NCBI RefSeq assembly: GCF_000424545.1
Contig: NZ_AUKC01000013.1
Coordinates: 1 to 64,000 of the forward strand
DNA: 64,000 bases
DNA from: Butyrivibrio sp. NC3005
GTDB taxonomy: Bacteria; Bacillota; Clostridia; Lachnospirales; Lachnospiraceae
Direction: 5' to 3'
In this document: positions 19,258 through 27,098 of the stretch, in pieces
How the letters are laid out: each line of letters starts with the position of its first letter
How positions within the stretch are numbered: the stretch's first letter is position 1
Made by a program: the position numbers and the translations under genes
The notes under the pieces: generated by a model
Told to the model about the DNA's origin: nothing
The model's database searches: none
The model's input: the letters and a program-made list of their open reading frames with translations, nothing else

Positions 19258-19480
19258 GTGACAAAAAGTCATAGTTTTTGGGTTTGATGATTGTATAGAT
19301 GAGTTTTGATGGCTTGTAATATTTCATGAGCAGAACTGTTTATAAACGTTGGTACTTAGGTTCTGTTTTTTAGAACCTTATGTACCATTACGTTTATAAT
19401 CAAGCGAAAGCGTGTCTGCGACGAAATATACAAACAACAAAACGGATTACATGAAATAAAAAACTATAGATTTTTGTCAC
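19258..19480 (+). repeat. Modular palindromic repeat, copy R2 (H module with short apex)
   Basis: Begins directly after the helicase stop codon and ends 9 bp before the stop codon of the convergent lipoprotein gene. It is bounded by inverted ends gtgacaaaaagtcatag and ctatagatttttgtcac. Inside is the long imperfect hairpin H: cttgtaatatttc pairs with gaaatatacaaac, GCAGA with TCTGC, TTTATAAACG with CGTTTATAA. The apex is GGTAC/GTACC enclosing AGGTTCT-gttttttAGAACCT. Its place between convergent genes would suit a bidirectional terminator. Confidence 0.88.
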
Positions 19481-19489
19481 TTCCATCCC

Positions 19490-20230
19490 TTACTTCTTGA
19501 CGGTTGAATAGCCAATAACCTCTGCGTTTTCCATTTCATCTAGAAGGCTATTATATATTTTTTCTGCATCTTCGCTGCTTACAGAATCTTTTTTTGATCC
19601 GTCATCTGATTCATAGTGATAAGTTTCGTTTCCGTCTTTATCATATTCAACACTTACTTTTTCCATTATCATGAGCTTATTGTCTGTAAGAGAATATTTG
19701 CAGACAAAATGGTTGCCTCCTGTATAAAGCTTGCCGTCTTTTATCGACAATGGATAAGCTGTTCCGCCAGAGCATACCTTGCCGACTTCTACGATAACAG
19801 AATCCTTATACATGAAAATTGTAGAATCGATTGAGGCAAAGTTTCCATCCTGATTGTCATAGGTTCCGCTGCTTACAAGAAGAACATCCGTTCCATCTAT
19901 GTTAGCATTAGCATAACCCATTCCATCTGTAAGCTTTTTATCTACTATCTGAGTAAAAGTATCACAGCCGGAAATATCTATATTAGGAGCTGTTTCTTCT
20001 TCCATATCTGCTTTTTCAGAAGATGTATTAGTGCTTGATGAATCAGAAGATTCTTCATTAGAAGCTTTGGTGTTTAAGTCAGAGCTTTTAGTTGCTGATT
20101 CATTTGAAGCAGTAATCTGTGTAGATGAATTACTTGTTGAAATGTTTTGGTCATTTTCACTGTTTTTACAACCTGCAAGTGAAAATACCATTATTCCCAT
20201 AAGGGATAGTACTAACAGTCTTTTTTTCAT
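19490..20230 (-). CDS. Small secreted lipoprotein, function unknown
   Basis: Predicted lipoprotein of 246 aa. The signal peptide MKKRLLVLSLMGIMVFSLAGC ends in a lipobox, so Cys21 would be lipidated. Residues about 25-75 are a Ser/Thr/Asn/Glu-rich linker, followed by a compact domain (DISGCDTFTQIVDKKLTDGM onward) rich in beta strands with VLLVSSGTYDNQDG and GKLYTGGNHFVCKYSL. I do not recognise a family. Two starts lie four residues apart (MVMKK): the second is preferred because AAAGGAG then has a 7-nt spacing. A promoter is visible upstream. Confidence 0.7.
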   Translation of the reverse strand: MKKRLLVLSLMGIMVFSLAGCKNSENDQNISTSNSSTQITASNESATKSSDLNTKASNEESSDSSSTNTSSEKADMEEETAPNIDISGCDTFTQIVDKKLTDGMGYANANIDGTDVLLVSSGTYDNQDGNFASIDSTIFMYKDSVIVEVGKVCSGGTAYPLSIKDGKLYTGGNHFVCKYSLTDNKLMIMEKVSVEYDKDGNETYHYESDDGSKKDSVSSEDAEKIYNSLLDEMENAEVIGYSTVKK

Positions 20231-20563
20231 AACCATTCTCCTTTGCTTTTTTAGTCACATATTTTAATTGTATCATGTATAAGATAAAACTCAATTCATT
20301 GTTATATACAAATAAAAGGTTATGTCTTTCAAATCTCATTCCGATAAACTATGTGAAATAGTAAAAACGTTGTTGAAAGCTAGGTAAATAACTTTATTTA
20401 TTAGTTTTCAAAAAGTAAAATTACCAGCTTTTTATCAGGCAACAAATGCACCATACAACTGATATTCGATGTTTTATTTTTACAGGTAGTAAATTAAAAA
20501 CAAGGATGTTAGGTTGCTGCATAAACAGCAACATGGCGTGGATTAGCAGAAAGGAGGACACAG
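20231..20563. other. Divergent intergenic region upstream of the flagellar cluster
   Basis: Holds the minus-strand promoter above and the leader of the fliK operon. A short hairpin GTTGCTG/CAGCAAC (20513-20532) lies about 30 bp before the fliK start. I see no convincing sigma-70 or sigma-28 promoter for fliK and no riboswitch that I can recognise. Confidence 0.5.
20267..20294 (-). promoter_or_regulatory. Probable sigma-70-type promoter of the lipoprotein gene
   Basis: On the minus strand TTGAGT, 16 bp, TACAAT, lying about 40 bp before the start codon of the gene at 19490-20230. Confidence 0.55.
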
Positions 20564-22192
20564 ATGCCTACGAAAGTTCAAGGAGGTACCGATGTCTTTT
20601 CATTTGCGCAATTGACTGATCCTGCAAAAGAATGGATGGAACCAGGAATGGATATTCCAAGTTTTGGACAGACTATAGCTCAGGTAAAAGAGTCATTTAA
20701 AAGCGCTTCGGCAAAGACACAGCAGATATCTTCAAAATCAAATGCTCAGGGCGTTATGCAAAAACAAAGACTGGATTTAAATAATACCGAAAAAAATACA
20801 GACTCTAATAATAAATCCAAAAATCTCGATGCAGGTAGTTTATCAAAGACAGACCAAAGGCAATTGGTAAAGAACAAGACAGTTCAGGTAACAGATAAAA
20901 CCGCTGACACTCAAACAGATTATTCAAAGGATGATTTTATCTCGGAAGATTTGGAAAAAGCAGGAAAAGAACTTGTTGAGAAAATTGCTAAAGAGTTTGG
21001 AATTGATAGTGCACAGGTATTGGATGCAATGCAGATTCTAGGACTTGAATATGAAAGCCTTTTGCAAATTGACAATCTAAAAGATTTGGTTATGACAGTA
21101 ATGGGAAGTGATGATTCTATAGATCTTCTGACAGATTCAGGATTATACGATCAGTTTAAGAAGATTTTAGAGGAATTAAGAAATGTTTTAGAAGAAATTT
21201 CTAATGGAAACGGTATTGAGGTTTCCGAACTTTCCGACATAATCAGTGAGAAAATTTTACAAAAGCATTTATCTGATTCCAAGGAAGAATTAGAATTAGC
21301 ATCTTCAGATAATGATATTTCTTTTGAAAAAGCGCTTGAAGGTATGTCAAACAAACAGGTGGTAGATGAGTCTGGAAAGAAAACTGATGTGAAAGAAAAC
21401 GACCAAAATATAGACACAGTAGTTACACCAGATAAAAAGGATACTGAAGAAGTAAAGAATATTTCTTCTGACAAAGATTTTTCGAACAAGCATGAAGAAC
21501 TTCCGGAAAATGCCAGAAAACATCAACAGTATTTGGCAGAAAAATCTAATAATGACAATGTAGAAAAGATTGAAATTAGTCAGGATAGTAATGCTTTAAA
21601 GATGAATCTTCAGACCGCAAATCCTTTTGAACAAATTTTTACAGGAATTTCTGAAGCACTTAAAGAAAATATACAATCGCAGCAGATTCAGGGAAACTAC
21701 ACAGGACATGGAGTTGATCAGAGCAGTATTTTAAAACAGATTTCTGACGCAATTAAAGTTCAGATTAAAGCTGAGGCAACATCAATGGAATTACAACTTC
21801 ATCCAGCAAGTCTTGGTAGCGTAAAGGTACTGGTACAGCAGGCTCAGGAAGGCGGACTTATAGCAAGATTTACAGCACAAAGTGATGCAGTTAAGGCAGC
21901 TCTTGAATCTCAGATTTTATCACTTCAGCAACGCTTTGATGAGCAGGGATTAAAGGTAAATGCAGTAGAAGTAACAGTGGATGCACATGCATTTGAGCAG
22001 AATCTTGAGCAAAACAGGCAGTCAGATGCGCAGATGCAGGAGCGTAAGAATTCATCATCTAGTAAAAATAGGAGAATTAATCTTGCTGATCTGGACCTTT
22101 CTTTGGAGGATGGCAAGGAGCTAGATGACGATGAACGCATTGCTAAAGAAATGATGAAAGCAAACGGTAGCACCATCGACTACATGGCATAG
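20564..22192 (+). CDS. fliK: Flagellar hook-length control protein FliK
   Basis: Secreted ruler that measures hook length and switches the export gate (through FlhB) from hook to filament substrates. The protein is 542 aa. The N-terminal two thirds is polar, low in complexity and variable, as expected for a ruler. The C-terminal Flg_hook domain (about residues 400-485) is clear: LQLHPASLGSVKVLVQQAQE, GGLIARFTAQSDAVKAALES and LKVNAVEVTVD. It is the first gene of the flagellar run, just before flgD, the usual order. The site aaaggagg decides the start. Confidence 0.92.
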   Translation: MPTKVQGGTDVFSFAQLTDPAKEWMEPGMDIPSFGQTIAQVKESFKSASAKTQQISSKSNAQGVMQKQRLDLNNTEKNTDSNNKSKNLDAGSLSKTDQRQLVKNKTVQVTDKTADTQTDYSKDDFISEDLEKAGKELVEKIAKEFGIDSAQVLDAMQILGLEYESLLQIDNLKDLVMTVMGSDDSIDLLTDSGLYDQFKKILEELRNVLEEISNGNGIEVSELSDIISEKILQKHLSDSKEELELASSDNDISFEKALEGMSNKQVVDESGKKTDVKENDQNIDTVVTPDKKDTEEVKNISSDKDFSNKHEELPENARKHQQYLAEKSNNDNVEKIEISQDSNALKMNLQTANPFEQIFTGISEALKENIQSQQIQGNYTGHGVDQSSILKQISDAIKVQIKAEATSMELQLHPASLGSVKVLVQQAQEGGLIARFTAQSDAVKAALESQILSLQQRFDEQGLKVNAVEVTVDAHAFEQNLEQNRQSDAQMQERKNSSSSKNRRINLADLDLSLEDGKELDDDERIAKEMMKANGSTIDYMA

Positions 22193-22230
22193 ACATTTTA
22201 GCCTAGCTTTCATCGGAAAGGATGTATTTT

Positions 22231-23121
22231 ATGTCAGTTTCAGCGATTGTCAACGAGAATGGAGAAATAGTCAATAATAGTGATCCTAAAAAAGCTAAAG
22301 GGATACAGGATAGTACAGGTACTTCTATTAAAGATTATAAAGATCAGTTCATGCAGCTATTAGTAGCACAGATGAAGTATCAGGATCCTCTTGAACCAAC
22401 TTCAAACACCGAATATATTTCCCAGTACGCTCAGTTTACACAGGTTGAACAGATGCAGAATATGGCAGATGCAATGGCTCTGTCCAGAGCAGCTGATCTT
22501 GTAGGTAAGACTGTTCAGATTACTAAGGTTGATGACGAGGGTAATAGCAGAATAGTGGCAGAAGGCAAGGTTGACTATGTAACTTATCAGCATGGAGATG
22601 CATATGTAACAGTGAACGGTGTATCTTATAATGCAGATCAGGTATCTTCTGTTATAGATTCGACATACTCTAATGATACCAAGAGCCTTATGGAAATTCA
22701 GGAAATATTAGCTAAGCTTCCACCGGTAGAAGAAATTACTCTTGCCGCTAATGAAAAAGATCTTGAGAAGCTTGTTAACAAGTACAACAGCCTTAGCGAT
22801 ATAGAAAAATATCTTACAGATGCTCAGATTGCCAAGATAAAGGATTATGCTACAAAATATGCAGCTTTAGTAGTAGAAGAGACGGCTAGTAATGCGGCAA
22901 AAGAGCGTGAAAGACAAAATGAAAATGCGGTTTCACAAAACACAGGAACACAAGCGAATACAGAAGAAACATCGCAAAGTCAAGAAACTCAGAACCAGGG
23001 AACAAATGTTAATGCAGTAGAACAGGCTCAAGATAATACAGATAACAATAGCGCTGCAGATACTAATGAAGAACAGGCACAAGAAGCAACTGGTTCTACG
23101 CAGGCTCCTCAAGGGTCATAA
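22231..23121 (+). CDS. flgD: Flagellar hook-capping protein FlgD
   Basis: Scaffold at the tip of the growing hook that lets FlgE subunits assemble. The protein is 296 aa. The conserved N-terminal motif is present (FMQLLVAQMKYQDPLEPTSN, then EYISQYAQFTQVEQMQNM). The middle holds the FLgD-type domain (LVGKTVQI, VNGVSYNADQVSSV). The C-terminal 70 residues are an unusual Gln/Asn/Thr/Glu-rich tail. The start at 22231 is chosen over 22222 because the ggaaagga site is then 9 nt away. Confidence 0.93.
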   Translation: MSVSAIVNENGEIVNNSDPKKAKGIQDSTGTSIKDYKDQFMQLLVAQMKYQDPLEPTSNTEYISQYAQFTQVEQMQNMADAMALSRAADLVGKTVQITKVDDEGNSRIVAEGKVDYVTYQHGDAYVTVNGVSYNADQVSSVIDSTYSNDTKSLMEIQEILAKLPPVEEITLAANEKDLEKLVNKYNSLSDIEKYLTDAQIAKIKDYATKYAALVVEETASNAAKERERQNENAVSQNTGTQANTEETSQSQETQNQGTNVNAVEQAQDNTDNNSAADTNEEQAQEATGSTQAPQGS

Positions 23122-23163
23122 AAATTTACAAAAAGAGATATTTAAAAAACTAATGCAGTAAAT

Positions 23164-23196
23164 GGTCATGGGATGAATAAGCTTTGTCCCATGACC
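23164..23196 (+). promoter_or_regulatory. Perfect 10-bp hairpin before the flagellar operon protein
   Basis: GGTCATGGGA pairs perfectly with TCCCATGACC across a 13-nt loop. It ends 5 nt before the agaggg ribosome binding site of the next gene, so it may tune translation or protect the mRNA end. There is no T tract, so it is not a terminator. Confidence 0.5.
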
Positions 23197-23211
23197 AGAA
23201 AAGAGGGAATG

Positions 23212-23619
23212 ATGAACGGAATCAATAAAAACTTTCTCTCAATTGATCAGATTCAGAATACCTACTTAAAAGATGCTGTAGCGGTTACAAAGGAAATAGA
23301 AAAGCAGACAGCATCCTTTGCAGAAATTTTGGATATTGCGTCATCGAAGAACAAAGAGGCGGAGCCACTTCGTTTTTCAAAGCATGCGACAGCAAGGCTA
23401 ATGGACAGAAATATAGAGATGACTACGGATCAGATTAATCGCCTTAATCAGGGTAAAATCGAGGCAAGTGAGAAAGGAATAAAAGAGTCACTGATTTTGG
23501 TAGATCAGTTGGCATTTATTGTAAATGTAAAAAATAATACAGTTGTCACAGCTATGAATAATGACGATACAGATGAAACAAAAGTATTTACAAATATTGA
23601 TGGAGCTGTTATCGCATGA
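23212..23619 (+). CDS. Flagellar operon protein (TIGR02530-like)
   Basis: Small cytoplasmic protein of 135 aa in the position between flgD and flgE where many Firmicutes have the TIGR02530 flagellar operon protein. The characteristic block RFSKHATARLMDRNIEMT is followed by a helix-turn region and VDQLAFIVNVKNNTVVTAMN. Its molecular job is not known to me. The start at 23212 is chosen by the agaggg site; the longer in-frame start at 23173 would put the upstream hairpin inside the gene. Confidence 0.8.
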   Translation: MNGINKNFLSIDQIQNTYLKDAVAVTKEIEKQTASFAEILDIASSKNKEAEPLRFSKHATARLMDRNIEMTTDQINRLNQGKIEASEKGIKESLILVDQLAFIVNVKNNTVVTAMNNDDTDETKVFTNIDGAVIA

Positions 23620-23628
23620 ACCCTTTTT

Positions 23629-23668
23629 CATGAAACTTGCATCAAATGCAAGTTTCTAGAATAAAGGC
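23629..23668 (+). promoter_or_regulatory. Hairpin after the flagellar operon protein gene
   Basis: GAAACTTGCA pairs with TGCAAGTTTC across a 5-nt loop, with a partial outer CCTTT/AAAGG stem. The shape and loop are like hairpin C of the modular repeats (GAAACTCGCA / TGCGAGTTTC), so it may be a diverged relative. Confidence 0.5.
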
Positions 23669-23695
23669 AATAAAGTAAGTATAAAAAAGGAGTTA

Positions 23696-23743
23696 ATGCT
23701 TAGACCGGACCATTATGGAGGTCGTGCGTTTTGGATTGAATGA
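23696..23743 (+). CDS. Possible 15-codon leader peptide before flgE
   Basis: A short frame reading MLRPDHYGGRAFWIE, with AAAAAAGGAG three bases before its ATG, and a TGA stop. It lies about 100 bp upstream of flgE in a leader that ends in a terminator-like hairpin, the arrangement of attenuators. Its ribosome binding site can also pair with AACTCCTT at about 23767-23774. No similar peptide is known to me, so the call rests on position only. Confidence 0.35.
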   Translation: MLRPDHYGGRAFWIE

Positions 23744-23796
23744 AAAAGCGCAAAGAAAGCAGAAAAACTCCTTCTTAATCCGGATTTTGTTTCCGG

Positions 23797-23828
23797 CAAA
23801 TGCATATAGGAAGGCATTTGGTTTTTTT
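23797..23828 (+). terminator. Terminator-like hairpin just upstream of flgE
   Basis: CAAATGC (23797-23803) pairs with GCATTTG (23814-23820) and is followed by G and seven T. It ends right before the AAGGAGG site of flgE, 15 bp before the start codon. It may attenuate read-through into the hook gene. Confidence 0.6.
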
Positions 23829-23843
23829 AAGGAGGATTTATCT

Positions 23844-25895
23844 ATGTTAAGATCTATGTACTCAGGTGTTGCAGGACTTAAAACTCACCAAACAAAGATG
23901 GATGTTATTGGTAATAATATCGCTAACGTTAATACAACAGCTTATAAAGCTCAGCAGATTAATTTCAGTGATCTTATGTATCAGACAACACAGAATGCAT
24001 CTGGTGCTACAGCTACAACTGGTGGTGTAAATGCAAAACAGATTGGTCTTGGTTCTATGTCAGCATCCATTTCGACAGCTATTGAATCTCAGGGTGCAAC
24101 TCAGACTACTAACAATCCTTTCGATATCATGATAAATGGTAATCAGTTCTTCGTTGTTAACAGTGGAACACAAAATCTTTATACAAGAGATGGTTCGTTC
24201 TATGTTGACGGTGACGGAAATCTTGCAATGCAGTCTAAAGGTTTCTATGTAATGGGATGGAAAGCAGAAGAAGACGATACAGGTGCTCTTATTATCAATA
24301 CAACAGGTGAACTTACAAAACTTCAGGTTAAGAGTAAAGATATCGAGACATATCCACCAGAAGGAACAACACAGGGCCTTATGTCAGGAAATATTGATAA
24401 GAACGACAAGAATGTCCTTTCTTCAGCTGGAAAAACTCTTGCAATGGAATTCTATGACAACAAAGGTTATCTCTATACAGCTAAGTTTACAGTAAAAGAT
24501 ACGGATACTCTTAACAGATATACACTTGAACTTTCAGATGTTATTGATTCTACTAATACTTCAATTGGTAAGGCTGCAATGTCACAGCTTACATTCGGCT
24601 CGAATGTAGGTGAAGAGGACAGATCTCTTGGAAAGAGCGGAACTCTTAAGCCAGCAGTATATGGTGAGAAAGATGCAAATGGTAACATCATGTTCTTCCG
24701 TTCAGCTATAAATGGAACAACATATACATCAGAACGAATAAATACGCCTACAACAATTCCTGGTGTATATTCAATGGGCGGCACAACAACATTTACAGCG
24801 GATCAGATTACTCTTATGAATGAGGCTTACAATGGAACTTTTTCATTAGATAACGGAGTACTAAAATTCACATCTACAGAACCAAACGCAACAGCTCTTG
24901 TAGTTAGTAAGTATACAGTTGATGACAAGGGTAATATTTCATTCTCGGTTATAGATCCTGTAAACGGAAGTGACTCTGTTCAGACAGGATATTCAGTACT
25001 TACAGTTAATACAAACGTTGATCCTAATACGATTACTTTCCAGGATAGCAGCAGTACTCAGGTTGGAACATCAAGTGTCCCAATGACTTACACAGATGGC
25101 GGTTCAACAGCACTTACAGTAGACCAGGCAAGAATCCTTAGCACAGTAATGGGCGGAACATTTTCAATAAATGGATCTTCTCTTAGATATACCAATACAA
25201 ATGGAGAAACTTATACAGTTGATAGCTACACAATAGATGCTAGCGGAGCTGTTACACTCCAGATGCATGATAAAGCTATAAATTATGAGATGAACAGAAA
25301 CTCTGTAATTCTTAATTTTGCTCCATCAACTGGTAATATTGCAAACTTTGCAGAGGGAGCGGTAATGCCTATTATCAACTTTACACCTGACGTTGATGAT
25401 CCGACTCAGGCAGATGGTGATGCAGCATGGACAGATATTACAGTTAACCTTCAAACACTTACAAATGTTAACACCAACGGTTCTAGTACAATAACAGCCA
25501 ACAAGGGTGATAAAAACGGTAACAATGAAGGTCGTAAGCTTGGTAAGATGACAGGAATTTCTGTAGCAGTAGACGGAAAAATTACAGCAAGTTATTCCAA
25601 CGGTCAGTCAAGACTTATTGGACAAATCGCATCAGCAACATTTGCCAATGCATCAGGTCTTGAGAAGCAGGGTGACAACCTCTATGCTTCTACAATGAAC
25701 TCCGGTGATCCGGCAATTCAGGATATCACAGTATCAGGCGGATCAATGACTACAGGTGTTCTTGAAATGTCTAACGTAGACCTTTCAAGTGAGTTCACCA
25801 ATATGATTACAGCACAACGTGGTTTCCAGGCAAACAGCCGTATTATCACAGTTTCAGATACTCTTCTTGAAGAATTAACAAATCTGAAGAGGTAA
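23844..25895 (+). CDS. flgE: Flagellar hook protein FlgE
   Basis: Structural subunit of the hook, exported and polymerised under the FlgD cap. The protein is 683 aa, long for FlgE because of a large variable middle. The N-terminal rod/hook signature is MLRSMYSGVAGLKTHQTKMD then VIGNNIANVNTTAYKA; the C-terminal one is EMSNVDLSSEFTNMITAQRG then FQANSRIITVSDTLLEEL. These terminal helices form the inner tube; the middle (about residues 150-560) forms outer domains. The start at 23844 is set by AAGGAGG and by the family N-terminus; the longer open frame back to 23715 crosses the leader hairpin and is not part of the gene. Confidence 0.95.
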   Translation: MLRSMYSGVAGLKTHQTKMDVIGNNIANVNTTAYKAQQINFSDLMYQTTQNASGATATTGGVNAKQIGLGSMSASISTAIESQGATQTTNNPFDIMINGNQFFVVNSGTQNLYTRDGSFYVDGDGNLAMQSKGFYVMGWKAEEDDTGALIINTTGELTKLQVKSKDIETYPPEGTTQGLMSGNIDKNDKNVLSSAGKTLAMEFYDNKGYLYTAKFTVKDTDTLNRYTLELSDVIDSTNTSIGKAAMSQLTFGSNVGEEDRSLGKSGTLKPAVYGEKDANGNIMFFRSAINGTTYTSERINTPTTIPGVYSMGGTTTFTADQITLMNEAYNGTFSLDNGVLKFTSTEPNATALVVSKYTVDDKGNISFSVIDPVNGSDSVQTGYSVLTVNTNVDPNTITFQDSSSTQVGTSSVPMTYTDGGSTALTVDQARILSTVMGGTFSINGSSLRYTNTNGETYTVDSYTIDASGAVTLQMHDKAINYEMNRNSVILNFAPSTGNIANFAEGAVMPIINFTPDVDDPTQADGDAAWTDITVNLQTLTNVNTNGSSTITANKGDKNGNNEGRKLGKMTGISVAVDGKITASYSNGQSRLIGQIASATFANASGLEKQGDNLYASTMNSGDPAIQDITVSGGSMTTGVLEMSNVDLSSEFTNMITAQRGFQANSRIITVSDTLLEELTNLKR

Positions 25896-25898
25896 CTG

Positions 25899-25925
25899 TA
25901 AAGTTTTAAAATCATAAGCCGATAT
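25899..25925 (+). promoter_or_regulatory. Sigma-28 (FliA/SigD) promoter for motAB or a small RNA
   Basis: TAAAGTTT, 11 bp, GCCGATAT: seven of eight bases at -10 and all at -35 fit the sigma-28 consensus with ideal spacing. It begins 3 bp after the flgE stop codon and faces motA, a typical late gene. fliA itself is encoded at 46312. Confidence 0.8.
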
Positions 25926-25942
25926 TATTAACGAGATTTCGG

Positions 25943-26045
25943 AATTTAGATGTTTAAAAAGTTTTATCACATGCAATTTATTCGCACCTTTCCATGGGGG
26001 AAAGGTGCGAATAATTGATAAAAAACTGACAAAAAAATCTAAATT
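25943..26045 (+). repeat. Long imperfect palindrome between flgE and motA
   Basis: Three nested stems share one axis: AATTTAGAT/ATCTAAATT (outer, 25943-25951 with 26037-26045), AGTTTTATCA/TGATAAAAAACT, and an inner 18-bp stem around TTCGCACCTTTCC with one bulge and a small ATGG loop. Transcription from the sigma-28 promoter would start about 10 nt before the outer arm. There is no T tract after it. Confidence 0.8.
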
Positions 26046-26086
26046 TTGGTGTCCTAATTTATTAAAATCGACAGACAAGTACGTGA

Positions 26087-26151
26087 TATCGTGTTATAAT
26101 GTTTTATATGTAGTACATTATTAATTTTGTTAGTCCCGACATATAAAACAT
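26087..26151 (+). promoter_or_regulatory. Extended -10 promoter overlapped by a 13-bp inverted repeat, before motA
   Basis: TGTTATAAT (TATAAT at 26095-26100) is a perfect extended -10. A perfect inverted repeat, ATGTTTTATATGT (26099-26111) with its complement (26139-26151), starts inside the -10 and spans the expected start site. It may be an operator for a repressor. No good -35 is visible. Confidence 0.5.
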
Positions 26152-26254
26152 GATAATGCTGATTGCAAGTAAATTGCTCATAAAATGTCGTCGATAAAAC
26201 TGTCATTCCGCATTTGTTGACCAAAGGAAATATCAATTTAAAGGAGAGATAAAC

Positions 26255-27052
26255 GTGGATATAGCTACATTAGGTTCAGTTCTTCTAGGTTTGGCAATGG
26301 TACTTTTAGGTATCGCGACTGCCGGTGGTCTTCAATCAATTCCTAGCTACATTGATATTCCATCTGTAGCTATTACCTTTGGTGGTGCATTCGCTGCAAC
26401 ACTTGGTACGAAGACAATGGATGGCTTCGTAAGCGGTATTAAGACATTTGGTATGGCTATGAAGCTTCCGAACATGGATATGTCTGCTATGATCAAGCAG
26501 ATAATTGACTTATCTAATACAGCAAGAAAAGAAGGTCTTCTTGCTTTGGAAGAAGCATCCAGTAATATCGAAGATCCTCTTTTGAAAAAAGGATTGCTCC
26601 TTACAGCCGATGGTACAGAACCAGAGCTTGTAAGAGGTATTCTTGAAGCAGAGATTAGTTCAATCGACGGACGACATAAAGAAAATATTAAGTTCTGGGA
26701 AGACTTGGCTGCCCAAGGTCCTTCATGGGGTATGATCGGAACTCTCGTAGGTCTTGTTAATATGCTTAAGAACATGTCCGATGCTTCATCTATCGGTCCT
26801 TCTATGGCCACAGCCCTTTTGACAACACTGTACGGTTCACTTCTTGCTAACTGGATTTGTTTCCCGATTGCAGAAAAACTTAAATTTGATAATGGATCAG
26901 AGTTAACATATAAATCGGTAATGATAGAAGGTATTCTTTCTATTCAAGCTGGTGAAAACCCGCGTGTAACAGAAGAAAAACTTAAAGCATTCCTTAATCC
27001 TTCTCAGAGACAGGCTTATGAAGCAGCTAATGGTGAAGGTGGAGGAGGCTGA
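26255..27052 (+). CDS. motA: Flagellar motor stator protein MotA
   Basis: Membrane subunit of the proton-driven stator, pairs with MotB and pushes the rotor protein FliG. The protein is 265 aa with four transmembrane helices: residues about 5-25, 33-50, 155-175 (QGPSWGMIGTLVGLVNMLKN, with the conserved Pro) and 185-205. The cytoplasmic loop (about 75-145) carries the charged face that touches the rotor. It ends with a Gly-rich tail. The start codon is GTG behind AAAGGAGAG. Upstream lie a sigma-28 promoter and a second promoter, so motAB can be expressed separately from flgE. Confidence 0.95.
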   Translation: MDIATLGSVLLGLAMVLLGIATAGGLQSIPSYIDIPSVAITFGGAFAATLGTKTMDGFVSGIKTFGMAMKLPNMDMSAMIKQIIDLSNTARKEGLLALEEASSNIEDPLLKKGLLLTADGTEPELVRGILEAEISSIDGRHKENIKFWEDLAAQGPSWGMIGTLVGLVNMLKNMSDASSIGPSMATALLTTLYGSLLANWICFPIAEKLKFDNGSELTYKSVMIEGILSIQAGENPRVTEEKLKAFLNPSQRQAYEAANGEGGGG

Positions 27053-27098
27053 GAACAGGACACTCCTTTGTTTAGAATAGCTTTTATTGGAGATTTCA

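Noticed and set aside
20231-20563. c-di-GMP riboswitch before the fliK operon
   Set aside because: I looked for the GEMM core and saw only a short GTTGCTG hairpin.
23715-23843. N-terminal extension of flgE
   Set aside because: It crosses the leader hairpin; the AAGGAGG site and family N-terminus fix the start at 23844.
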